A stretch of 64,000 nt of DNA from Eucommia ulmoides (Eukaryota; Streptophyta; Magnoliopsida; Garryales; Eucommiaceae). The notes beneath the pieces are model-generated. The model was not told the origin of the DNA. It ran no database searches and saw only the letters and a list, made by a program, of their open reading frames with translations. Positions 37,651 through 48,183 of this stretch are shown in pieces (position 1 is the stretch's first letter; each line of letters begins with the position of its first letter). The position numbers were made by a program, and so were the translations under genes. The stretch is from assembly GCA_016647705.1 (NCBI GenBank), contig CM028334.1, forward strand, positions 12,991,546 through 13,055,545. The letters are read 5' to 3'.

Positions 37651-39047
37651 TGGATGCACCTTTTTTCTCATACCTTAATTTACTCACAAGTGCACGAGGT
37701 CAAGTTTTAACATAGTGGACCTTTCGATCAGATATCGTCCTCTGGGAAACGTGTTTGATTAATTGAATACCGCAATTTGCATAGTCTTATATTATCTCGA
37801 CGGTTCAAGAAATGTTTGAGTTTGAACAATTAAAAACTAAGTTAAATTAAAAACTATTGGGTTACTTATAATTAAATGGATTACCAAGGGATTGATTTAA
37901 TTTACTTAATACATATTTGACTTCGTTTAGTTAATAATAATAGTGTGTATCCTATCCGACAATCTAGGTATCGTAAACTCGCTCACTACCTCTCCTGAGT
38001 GTAAAGTGAGCGAATATATAACTTTGCGTCAACACCAAAATCCCCCTCAACGTCTATACGACCCTTAATCACATGAGTCTTGACCCAACCTCATGGATTG
38101 CACACTTTCTAACGCCTTCCTGGGTCGTTAGATCACTGTGATGTGTTTAACCCTAATCCGAATTTGGGGTTATCTCTCTCGAGTGTCAAACCCCGTATTC
38201 TCAAAACCAACCCTAACACCTTAACAAACATATTAAAATTGTAATAAAACGGTAAACACAATCAGATTTAGACAAATAACCGTTAAAGTAACATATATTC
38301 AATTAAACATGTATTTACATGAATTACAACAATCCCTAGATAATATTTATCTAGCCTACCATGATCTTAGTCGTACAAATATTAAAACAAAAAGGATTCA
38401 TAATCATTACATATGGAAAGTTAATTACAAAGATAAAAATAAAAGAATGATCAAATCTTAGAGTGGAATAGTCCACTGTCGCCAAAGATCGATCCGGGAT
38501 TGCTTCCTTTTCTCCAAATATTGAATCTCCTATTTGAGCTCTCAAGAATAGCTTAAGATCAAGTCTTTAATGTTATGAACGTTTTTGACAAATGGGAGAA
38601 CAAGGGGCTTAAATACAAGACTTCAAAATATCTAGAAAAATAGATATTTTGTGTGCAGAGTGACTACTGCAACGGTGGTTCACCACTGCGGCAGTGATTA
38701 AGTCAATTAACTTTACCACTGCGGCGGTGAACCAAACCCTAAGCTCTCTAGACTTTCATCGTCGCGGCGGTGAATGACTGCTGCGGTGATGAGACTTCTG
38801 CAATTCTCCCTGCATCTCTATCTCCTCAGCGGTGGCCTGATCGCCGCATCAATGGATTTGTTGTCTTGAAACCTTGTTTCTTTCATCGTTTCTTCACCGT
38901 TTTCTTATCGTTTCACTTGTTTATCACTCAATTACATCCCTACACCTGATTTACATAAAAATAAATAAAAACGCAATAAAATATTACTAAAACCCTAGAA
39001 AACTACCAAATTCGATTTAGAAGTAGATAAGTATTTTCAACCTATCA
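37651..39047 (-). repeat. 5' LTR of Athila-1
   Basis: This 1397-bp LTR starts TGATAGGT on the minus strand (39040-39047). Its palindrome cluster is at 38661-38855 and its TATA-like box at 38608-38615. It matches 16467-17826 but with many differences, so the element is old. Confidence 0.85.
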
Positions 39048-39052
39048 AATAT

Positions 39053-42000
39053 CTAAATTTCATAACTCCATTGTTGCTCATTTGCCCAAATATGGTTCTG
39101 ATCATTCCCCTCAACTTCTTTCATTCTCCCCCAACTAATCCAGTAGTCCAATTCCTTTTAAATTCTAGCATTTTTGGTGCTCTAATCCAACTTTTTCATC
39201 CATTGTTGCAGCTCATTGGAGTAAGCCTTGTGCTGGTTCAGCCTTATCAGCCATGGCTTTTAAGTTAAAAACCTTAAAATTTGTCCTTAAACAGTGGAGT
39301 ACCTTTTTTTATGGTAACATTCTTAATGTTGCTAAAAATATTGAAATGGAGGTCTCCAAGCTTGAATATTTTTGCCTCAATAATGATAATGTTGAGAATT
39401 GATCTAAATATAATTATGCCTTGGCTAAGCACAAGCAGGACATTCTGGTGGAGGAATAATTTTGGAAACAAAAGTCAACTTTCAAATGGCTTAAAGATGG
39501 AGATACCAATTTTAAATTCTTTCATGCCACTGTTAAAGATCAAAGGTCTAAGAGTAGAATCAATGCTATCAAGGATAAACAAAGAATCTCTCCATCTGAG
39601 CCTAAGGCCATTTAAGATTGTTTTTTGCAGCAATTTCAGGAAGTCTTATGTGATCAATCTCCTATGCCCAATTTGGAATTCCTAGATATGATTCCATCTT
39701 TGGTTAGTGATCAAGATAATGATGCTCTTTTAGCCATTCCTCATTTGGAGGAAATCAAAGAGACGGTTTTTAGCCTTAAAGATGACAGTGCAGCTGGCCC
39801 TGATGGTTTTACTGGGAAAATTTTCACTTATTGCTGGGAGATCATCAAACATGATTTATTTCAAGCCATTATGGAATTATTTTGTGGAGTTGAGCTTTCC
39901 AAATTTTGTACAAGTACTTTACTGGCCTTAATCCCTAAAGTTGGTAGCCCTTTTTCTCCTTCTGATTTTAGGCCAATCAGTTTATGCAACTTTTTCAATA
40001 AAGTCATTTCTAAATTTTTGGCTAATAGACTCAAGTCATTTCTTCAAAAACTAATATCTCTTGAGCAAAGTGCTTTTGTAGAAGGTAGAAACATCTTTGA
40101 TAATATCTTACTGGCTCAGGAATAGTTTATTCTCTTCCTAAAAAAGTGACTGGTGGCAACCTTATCATCAAGTTGAATATGGCTAAAGTTTTTAATAGAG
40201 TTTCATGGTTTTTCCTTGTTTCAACCATGAGAAAGTTAGGATTTCATGAAAGAATCATTGATATGGTGTGGAGACTTATTTCCAATTGTTTCTTCTCTCT
40301 GATCATTAATGGCAGTGCTTGTGGCTTTTTTTCAATCCAAGAGAGGCTTAAGGCAGGGTGATTCTCTTTCTCCTATTTTTTTTTTTCATTATTATGACAT
40401 AATCTTTCTCTATAGGCTTAAAAATTTTGTTGCACAACCAATCTGTCATTCCTTTCTCTTAGCTAAATTCAGCTATACTTATTTTTCATTTAGAATTTGC
40501 TGATGACATGATCATATTTGTTAATGGTTCCGAATTTTCCATATCCAATCTCATCTCTTTTCTCAAATCCTACCAACTTAATTCTAGTCATCTTATCAAT
40601 TTCTCTAAAAGCTGCTTCATTCTTTCTCCCTACATTTCTTCTAACAAGCTGTTTTGGTTGGCCTCTAAAATGAGGCTTTCTTAAGAGCTATATCCCAATG
40701 AAATACTTGGGATGTCCTATTTTTGTAGGTAGAAGAAGGCTACTTTCTTTGATTCTTTGATAGCCAAAGTTAGAAACAAGCTGCTTGGTTGGCAGTCTAA
40801 AATATTGTCTGGTGGTGGGAGGTTGACATTGATCAAACATGTATTGATTTCTTAAACGCTTTACATGTTCATGACCCTCTTTCCTCCAGTTCAAGTTATC
40901 AAAACTTTGGAAGGCCTTTTCTCTAATTTCTTCTAGAATGGCAAACATCATTAGAAGGCTTGGCCGACTATGTCCTTTCCAACTTCAGAAGGTGGTCTAG
41001 GGATCAAGCAACTCAAGGATATCATTTTGGCTTTCAAAGCTAAGCTATGGTGGAATTTCAGAGCTAGAGATTCTCTATGGGCTAAATTTATGCATTTGAA
41101 GTATGGCAGAAATAAGAAGGATTACTTTCGTAGGATCACTTCTCATCAAAGCTTGGGGTGGAGAAATGTGATTGAAGGAAAAGATTTAGATGAAGATTTC
41201 ATCACCTTAAAAATTGGAAAGGGGGAGGTTTATTTATAGTAGGATCAGTGGTTGAATGATTTTTCTCTTGGTGAACTTGTGCTGGTGCAAGATCAGGCTG
41301 CAAAATTTACATGTTAAAGATTTGTTGAATTCTGATGGTTCTTGGAGATGGAACATAGTGGATCATGTCCTTCCTAATTTTAAATCCAATATTGAGCATC
41401 TCAAAAATCTTCCCATCGATGTGAAGGATAGAACGTGCTAGATGGCTTCCCCTTCTGGTCAATTTTCCGTGGCTTCAACCTGGTAAGTTCTTAGACAGTA
41501 CAAAAAGGCTCCTTCTTTTTTTAAGCTCATCTAGCATTCTTCCATCCCTCTTAAGGATTTAATATTCATGTGGAAGGTTCTCAATATCATTCTTCCTTTT
41601 CATTCTAAAATCCAAACCTTGGGCTTTAACTTGCCTTCCATTTGTGCTTGCTATGGGAATTATGTAGATTCCAAGGATCATGTGCTTTCTTCTTGTGTTT
41701 TTGCTCAAAGGGTCTTGCCTCATTATAGAAGTACTCATCATGATGGTACTTTGTTGGCTAGACTTTTTAATTGGTGCCAAAACAAGCACCTCACTCCTGG
41801 TCTCCCTGTGATGATTTGCTGGGAATTATGGAAAAGCAGATGCCAAGCCAAATTTGACAATGTTGCTCATTTCTTCCTTACTGTAATCAAAAGGTTGGAT
41901 TTCATTATCCAATCCAATGCTAAAAAGCAAGTTCCTTCACTCAAGTTTGTTATGCTCAAATGGATCAAGCCTGTCCCTAGATATTTCAAGCTCCACACTG

Positions 42001-42401
42001 ATGGTAGCTCCATTGGTAATCCTAGGCTTTCTGGTATAGGTGGGGTGATCAGAAATCATATGGGGCTGATGCTATTTGTCTTTGCCACTCCTTTAGGCAT
42101 TCAGTCTAATTTGTTTGCATACATTTTTGCTCTTTGGCTGGGTTTTAAAATCTACATTTCTAAGAATTGGCTCAAGACAGCTTTGGAGGTGGACAATAAG
42201 ATCCTTGTTGATATGGTGCTTCAAAAGGTTACAATTCCATGGAAGGTCTACCCATTCATCTCTGAAATAATTGTTTTTAGAGGTTATGGTGACTTTCCCA
42301 TCAATCATGTGTTCAGAGAAGCTAATTACTCAACTGATGGTCTTTTTGAGCATGCTAGTGCTAGAAATAAGCTGTTTTCTTCTAATATTAAAAATATTTG
42401 A
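39053..42401 (+). pseudogene. LINE ORF2: endonuclease end, reverse transcriptase, RNase H
   Basis: The first codons finish the endonuclease with SDHSPQLLSF. The reverse transcriptase spans about 39470-40950: WKQKSTFKWLKDGDTNFKFFH, then DDSAAGPDGFTGKIF, LIPKVGSP..PSDFRPISLCN, SAFVEGRNIFDNIL, and the catalytic FADD at 40496-40507 (the middle letters of the YADD-type box changed only in the first residue). A LGWQSKILS and EGGLGIKQLKDI.AFKAKLWW segment follows, then the zinc-containing region common in plant LINEs. RNase H spans about 41960-42400 with LHTDGSSIGNP and EVDNKILVDM; the usual catalytic glutamate in AELFAL is replaced (AYIFAL). Many stops and frameshifts are present. Confidence 0.85.
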
Positions 42402-42460
42402 AAATAGTGTGGTATGATCAAATGTGCAATTGAAAATAGTGTGGTATGACCAAACACACC
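39053..42460 (+). mobile_element. L1-type LINE, 3' half
   Basis: This continues the LINE interrupted at 16466 and carries the rest of ORF2 and a short tail. After the ORF2 stop at 42401 the tail has two copies of GAAAATAGTGTGGTATGA(T/C)CAAA (42401-42460). No poly(A) tail or target duplicate is clear, so the 3' end is approximate. Confidence 0.8.
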
Positions 42461-43472
42461 CTAAACATATGTATTCAACATATGTTTGTACAAGAAATAA
42501 TATCCCCGTTATACTTTTATCTTATTTTATTTTAGTCCCTCAACTTTAAAAACAAGCATATCACTCCTTTCGAGTTTTATCTAAATGGAAAATTCCAAAC
42601 CCTAGCCGTCGTCCTAACTTTGGATCTTAATTCGTCACAGATCTTTGCCTTGCCTTCATGCCGTTCATCCCTTCGAAGATCTTGGTCCATCACAGATCCG
42701 CCGCCATTACTGCATCATAGATTTGTCGTCATCCTAGATTTGGATCCTCCGGTATCTTCTTCCTTCTTCTTCTCTCTCAAATCCATCTTAAATCTTGTGT
42801 ATGTTGAGCTTCAATTTTGTTTTTTCTTGATCCATCTATGGGATCAATGAAATGATACTTCAGGAAGGGCTTTGATTTCATTTTTTTCCCTTTTGAGTTT
42901 TTCTTCGTTTAAATCTTTGCCCTCCAACAAACCTAACCAAACCGAAGTGAACCGAATCAATCAGTTCTCTCTACATCAGAAATCAAATCATTCAGTTCTC
43001 TCTACATCAGAAATCGAACCGTTCGATTATAATTTATGATTCGTTGAGACTAAAGACTTCGATTCAGTGTTGGCTTGGGTGCCAAATCACACATAACCGA
43101 ACCACGCACAATCCTAATTAGGTTATGCTAAAAAACAAATTTGATTTTCAATGTATTATAACTAGAAGAGGGTAAAGTATAGGCTTTAAAGTAGAAGGAA
43201 TCAAAATAAAACAAGATCAAAATATAGAGATAAAAGGCAATTCACCTTTATTTCTTTTGTACTAAATTTGTTTACTTTTAATTAATGGATTTTTTTTTAT
43301 AATAATCTTTTTTTTTCAACTCTCATCAAACTTTATAATTCATTATTCATTTAACTCAATGTGTATATTAATGGTTTTTAAAAGTTTAATAATTTTGTTA
43401 AAAATCCAAAATGATTGCATACCGTAAAAGTTACTATGATTTTTTACATGGAAAAATTACAAAATAAAAATA
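42461..43472. other. Unassigned sequence with telobox and a 31-bp tandem repeat
   Basis: There is no supported gene. AAACCCTAG (a telobox-like motif of plant promoters and 5' UTRs) occurs at 42597-42605, followed by a pyrimidine-rich stretch (42740-42785) that looks like a 5' UTR, so a promoter or gene fragment captured by a mobile element is possible. Two 31-bp units (TCAGTTCTCTCTACATCAGA...) occupy 42961-43022. The rest is AT-rich. Confidence 0.4.
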
Positions 43473-43551
43473 AAAATCACTATTATTGTCACTATTCCTG
43501 CAAAAATTCAATAATCATTGGTATAATATTGTTCATGGTAATGTGCTTTAC
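43473..43551 (+). pseudogene. EPRV intergenic-region fragment (plus orientation)
   Basis: AAAAATCACTATT through GTGCTTTACA matches the start of the EPRV intergenic regions at 53135-53210 and 58938-59007. It is joined at about 43552 directly to an inverted EPRV ORF1 start. Confidence 0.7.
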
Positions 43552-43937
43552 ATTACCAAGGGACATGTGGAATTCTTTAGGACCTGATCTGGAACTAGAG
43601 CCAAATGAATCTGATCTTAGGTTGGGGTTTGAGACAGTGTTCTTACCTTTTTTAAAGATGTTTCGGAATAATTCTTCCATAGTTTAGGGCTTATATTATT
43701 ATCTTTCCTTACAGTAGTAAAGGTCTCGTAACCTAGACTGGAACACTACCGAGACCACTTCACCTGGGCTGACCAACGAACTTACTAGCTTACCAACGCC
43801 TACCAGTTCTACCCACTTTACTCATGTGATTCAAGAAATAATATAAACTTGCAACTACGAAATAATTATCCCAAGAAAACTCCACCTTTAGAATTGGCAA
43901 GAGCACTAGCCTCCCACTCCCCCAGGGGAACAAGGCT
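43552..43937 (-). pseudogene. EPRV leader and ORF1 start, inverted fragment
   Basis: On the minus strand this holds a leader (about 43937 to 43681) and the first 40-odd codons of ORF1 (ATG at 43680, MEELFRNIFKKGKN, then SGPKEFHMSLGN). The same start occurs at 48184 (+), 57422 (-) and 60469 (+). It is cut at 43552 by the inverted intergenic fragment. The leader end reads GAGCCTTGTTCCCCTGGGG on the minus strand, as next to the primer site at 59755. Confidence 0.75.
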
Positions 43938-43983
43938 CAAAGTTAAGGCTTCAAGTGATGACGAATTATTGATACAATTATTT
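43909..43983. repeat. 75-bp direct repeat, left copy
   Basis: GCCTCCCACT...GATACAATTATT is repeated in the same orientation at 47892-47964. The pair brackets the truncated Athila-type element F. Confidence 0.85.
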
Positions 43984-43997
43984 GTTCCGGCCTCTAG

Positions 43998-45190
43998 AAT
44001 TTAGCTAGTCCTCGAGCCAAAAACACACAGTAAAATGAAAAATACAACAAACTGAATTAAATAACAAACAACCTAAAAACAATCTAAACGTAACAACATG
44101 CAAGTTTTGACTTCTTCTAACGGCCTATTTATTTTTCCCTCAACAACCGCCAATTATTTCGAGTTCAGGCAGTAACACACAGCATGTAATGTTCTAGAAT
44201 TTCGACATGCAATAATGGTGAACGCTATTCTGGATCCTGTAAACGTGTTAGTGCGAGACTTAATAATATGGCTATACAACAATCGGATTGGATTATCCCC
44301 CAACGAAATTTATGAGTTAAGGATTACCATAAGCTGGATTGGGGTCCACTCTCCACTAATATAGGTTAAGTAGTTCATAAAGATCAGAAGGACTTGATTC
44401 GGTTTAGGAATATTTGGCCAAGGGTATTTCGGAATAGAAAACGGGTTAACGTTGTTAACTTAATGTTACCCAAGGCTCAACGCTTGACACATTCACTCTC
44501 GAACCCCCATAGAAAAGATAGAAAAACAATCTTGAATAATCAATTAACGGCCGATGTACTCACTTGTAAAAAACAAAATGAATTAACTTATATGTACATA
44601 TGCATTTTTTTTTTAAATCCAACCACACCCCAAACTTATTTGATTAGTATGATTTTACAGGTGTGGTTAAAATAAAAGAAAAACGACAAGTGAGTACTCG
44701 AATACCGAACCAATCCGAAGTTTGCCCTAAACCCAACCGCTCACATCAAGTAGCATTTGCAATTGCTAACTGGATTCACTCAAATGTGCCTCTAAATTCA
44801 ACGATTAAGGTTTGGAAAAAGATACACTGGCCATGGTATTAGTTTATGTGTTCGGAATTGAATTTGTATTTAGGCTTCAATAGGGTAACGAGAGATAAAC
44901 ATGTATCCGGGTAGGTTTCAAAGGCTCAAGCGACAAAGAGAATGCCTAAATCATTTTTCCTGAACTACCTTGCCTAGGATTTCGTCTCAAGCTTCCCCTC
45001 AATCAAGTTCTAGAATCCTCAATATGTCATGAATTTGGCTAATCGATAAATCATCCTCAAATCAATTGAATAACTATACCTTAAGTCTATGTGCCCATGC
45101 AAATTAGGATCTATAATAATTTTGACCAAAATGCATAGTCAAACACACAGAATCACACATGCATGGGTATTAACCTTGACCTCGAAAACA
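43998..45190 (-). other. Conserved non-coding block of element F
   Basis: It parallels 25300-26480 of element C closely, for example GGTTAACGTTGTTAAC at 44444-44459 and AATACCGAACCAATC at 44701-44715. Nothing coding is supported. The rest of the interior to 45888 has no recognisable gene. Confidence 0.65.
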
Positions 45191-45888
45191 ACCAGGGGTA
45201 ATTATCATCATCGGGTAACGGCCCAGATGAACATAAAACTCAACATATAACAACAACAAAAATATAAACACATTCTAACCTAAACACACATGCAATACGA
45301 GAAACAATAACACAAATACTAACATACTATACTACACATCACCACCAAACTCAAAATGGATAGTGTCCTTAGCGAACCCAATCATCATTCTTCAATATAT
45401 GAAATTTAAAGTATATTGACGAAAGGTGTTTAGAATACTTGCCTGGGAGGTGAGAAAATCTCGCCTCCGATTCAAATTCGATGGAGATGTATTTAACTTA
45501 TTTGACCTTGGGTTACCTCCCAAGAAACGCGTGGTTTAATGTCCTCGTCCCGACATTTTCAAAACGTCCTTAAGATTAGCGAGGTTTTACTTTGGATGAC
45601 TCAATCTTTTAATGAAACGCCTCACTAGCTTACTTGGCCAAGCAACACAAAACAATTTGGAATCCCGTCGAAAGTGATGCATCAATACCCGTTGATCTAA
45701 CATCGCCAAGTACCCTGCATTAGAAACAAAAACAAAACTACAAAAAAAAATTATATACAAAATAAATGCCTAAAGTAAAATTAAGTCATTAACACACAAT
45801 ATTGAAAATAACAACAAATCAATGCCCGACAATCATTACCAAAAACTTGGTAGCGATCGCCAAGAACTAAATTCGCCTAACGACCAAT

Positions 45889-46032
45889 CCCCGGCAACGT
45901 CGCCAAAAACTTGTACGACGTTGACGGGACTAGAATAAGATACACTTGCTTATCCTATCTAAAACTCAAGTCTTTGGCCGTTACCGCGTTTCTCCGGCAA
46001 TAACATCAAAACAATCCCCGGCAACGACGCCA
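45889..46032 (-). other. Duplicated tRNA-Asp primer binding sites of element F
   Basis: CCCCGGCAACG(T/A)CGCCA occurs at 45889-45905 and again at 46016-46032, each followed by AAAACTTGTACG. The second directly precedes the LTR and is the functional position; the first lies 127 bp further in. A partial CTCCGGCAATAAC lies between them at about 45991. Confidence 0.75.
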
Positions 46033-46038
46033 AAAACT

Positions 46039-47891
46039 TGTACGCCGAAGGATTTTACTATTCTTCGCATATATGACTACTTACAAGTGTACGAGGTCAA
46101 AGTTTTAGTATAGTGTGATAATTAAGATTGGGTTATCGTATCCACAGGGATTGGTGTCGTTATTATCGAATACCACGTTTGTCATAACCTAACCTTATCT
46201 AGGCAGAAAATAAATGTATTTAATTAATTAAATTAATACTAATATATCCTAAATTAACTACACTAATATGCTAATATGTTTTAGGGTGAAGAAATACCTA
46301 GGGATTAACGTGCTTACAAATACGTGTTCGATCTCGATTTACTCACGTTTACGGTGTTCGACCTATTTGATAACCTTGGTACGTAAACTCCACTGCCATC
46401 TCTCCCAAGTGTAAGATGGGAGAATACATGACTTCGAGTCAACAAAGAAGTCCCCCTCAACGTCTTAACGACCCTAGGTCACGTGAGTCTCGCCCAGCGT
46501 CATTGATTGCACACAATCCAACTCCCTCCTAGGTTATTGGATCGTCGCGTTGTATTTACCCTATCGACAACCTCCGTTCTAAAACTCCCTCGCCACCTCT
46601 CCCGAGTATAAGACGGGGGATATAACACAACTTCGTGTCAACGAAGAAATCCTCCTCAACATCTTAACGACCCTAGGTCGCGTGAGTCTTGCCCCAACGT
46701 CATCAATTGTCCACGATTTAAACCCCGACCGGGTTATAGAATCGTGGCGTTTGTTTACCCTAATCCGAATCCAGGGTTTGTCAAAACTCTGTATTCTTCA
46801 TTTATCAATCCAAGCGTAATAAATAAACAATACGATAAACACAATCAAACTACGAAGAACAAACATAAACGCAATACCGAAATCATCCAAACAAACATAT
46901 TTATAAATATACTGTTAATCCGTACTACAATTCATATTTAACTCGTGGTCATAACCGTATAAACATATAAATCGAGCTAAACATGCTTACATGATCCTAA
47001 GATAAATAAATAAGGAAAAACAATCGAAGAAATTAGTCTCATCCGAAAATAAACTACTAAGAACGCTCAACGATCGATTCGTCGTCTTCTCCACTTCAGG
47101 ATGTGAGCTTCACCTCTAAAACTCCTAAACCATGGCCTAAATATGGCTTAAGGTGCCCAAATGGCTGGGGGGTTCACAAGGAGGGGAAAGGGGATGATAT
47201 TTATAGCCAAAATATTTCAAAATATCTAATAAATATCAAGGCTATATCAGGGGTTTTCGCCTAGGCGAAGTTAGGTCGGTTAACTTTCTACCGCTTTTCC
47301 GCCTAGGCGAAGTTACTGCAGGTTTTCATTTTATTTTGACTGTAACTTTTTCATCCAAACTCCTATTGAGGTGATTCAAAAACTTATGGAAAGCTAAGAA
47401 AAATATATACAACTTCCATGTTTTGAGTGTTTCCAAAATCGGACTGAATCATAGTCCAAAATAGCCTTGACGTTACAACACCTGTACTGGCTTTGTAGGT
47501 TTGGTGATCGCTTAGGCAAAGAAGTAGGCGGTAGACTTGGAAATGTTTCTACTGGGGTTTCCGCCTAAGAAGAGGAATTTCCCGCCTAGGTGGTGGGTTG
47601 TCAGTAGCCTTTTGTCATTCTCAGTATCTTTACTACCTAAGCGGAGGTCTGGACGCCTAGGCGGTGGGCTTCTTTCATATTTTTGCCTCCTTGCTTGTTT
47701 ATCCACCGTAACTTTGACTCGCCTTTGGTTCGATCTCATTGTTTTCACTCCAGTTTCCTATCTTTTTGCTCCACACACTTGATTTAATACAAAAAGATTA
47801 AAAACTAATTAAAACATAATAAAATACTATATAAACGCTCAAAAACCAACTTAATTCAGTTTGAAAATACTTAGGTAGATCACACCTATCA
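46039..47891 (-). repeat. 5' LTR of element F (1.85 kb)
   Basis: The minus-strand start is TGATAGGT (47884-47891) and the end is at TGTACGCC (46039). A canonical TATAAATA lies at 47198-47205 (minus). The palindrome cluster at 47257-47668 has TCGCCTAGGCGA-type centres. The LTR is longer than its relatives because a segment of about 190-200 bp (CTCCC..CCGAGTGTAAGA to ATCGTCGCG) is present twice, at about 46350-46555 and 46556-46755. Confidence 0.85.
47257..47668. repeat. GC-palindrome cluster in LTR of element F
   Basis: Units include TCGCCTAGGCGA (47257-47268), CCGCCTAGGCGA, GATCGCTTAGGC, CGCCTAGGTGGTGGG and ACGCCTAGGCGGT (47653-47665). The centres are CTAGG, as in the chromovirus LTR-1 rather than CGCGG as in Athila-1, although the LTR is Athila-type. 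Confidence 0.75.
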
Positions 47892-47964
47892 GCCTCCCAC
47901 CCCCAGGGGAACAGGGATCAGAGTTTAGGCTTCAAGTGATGACAAATTATTGATACAATTATTG
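47892..47964. repeat. 75-bp direct repeat, right copy
   Basis: This is the partner of 43909-43983 with a handful of changes. It leads directly into a plus-strand EPRV leader at about 47965. Confidence 0.85.
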
Positions 47965-48183
47965 GTGTCATTTCTAAAGGTGCAATTTTCTTAGGATAGT
48001 TATTTCGTAGTTGCAAATTTATATTATTTCTTGAATCACATGAATAAAGTGGGTAGAACTGCTAGGTGTTGGTAAGCCAGTAAGTCCGTTGGTCAGCCTA
48101 GATGAGTTGGTCTCGGTAGTGTTCCAGTCTAGGTTACGAACCTTTCACTACCGTGCGGAAAGAAATAATATAAGCCCTAAACT
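47965..48183 (+). pseudogene. EPRV leader, copy c
   Basis: This is an untranslated leader homologous to 60240-60468 and, inverted, to 43681-43905 and 57423-57640. It precedes the ORF1 ATG at 48184. No ORF is seen within it. Confidence 0.7.

Larger units (their letters stand above)
16467..39047 (-). mobile_element. Athila-1: non-autonomous Athila-type LTR retrotransposon holding nested insertions
   Basis: Outer element of the nest. Minus-strand order is 5' LTR (37651-39047), tRNA-Asp primer site, gag-protease (34768-37404), a palindrome/TATA block (34326-34504), a second ORF with a plant-transposon-type domain (about 32580-33748), a 1.2-kb non-coding block interrupted at 19049/32102, polypurine tract and 3' LTR (16467-17826). 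Without nested DNA it is about 9.5 kb. No reverse transcriptase, RNase H or integrase is present, and the gag-pro frame ends in a stop rather than a break, so it was probably mobilised in trans. The nested Athila-2 entered with target duplicates ACCCC (19045-19049) and ACCCT (32102-32106). Confidence 0.8.
43984..47891 (-). mobile_element. Truncated Athila-type element F inserted in the EPRV cluster
   Basis: It consists of an interior remnant (43998-46038) and a 5' LTR (46039-47891). The 3' LTR, polypurine tract and all genes are missing. The interior begins partway into the conserved non-coding block also seen at 25282-26500. GCCTC occurs at both edges (43990-43994 and 47892-47896), which may be the target duplicate, but the left edge is rearranged. 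Confidence 0.7.
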
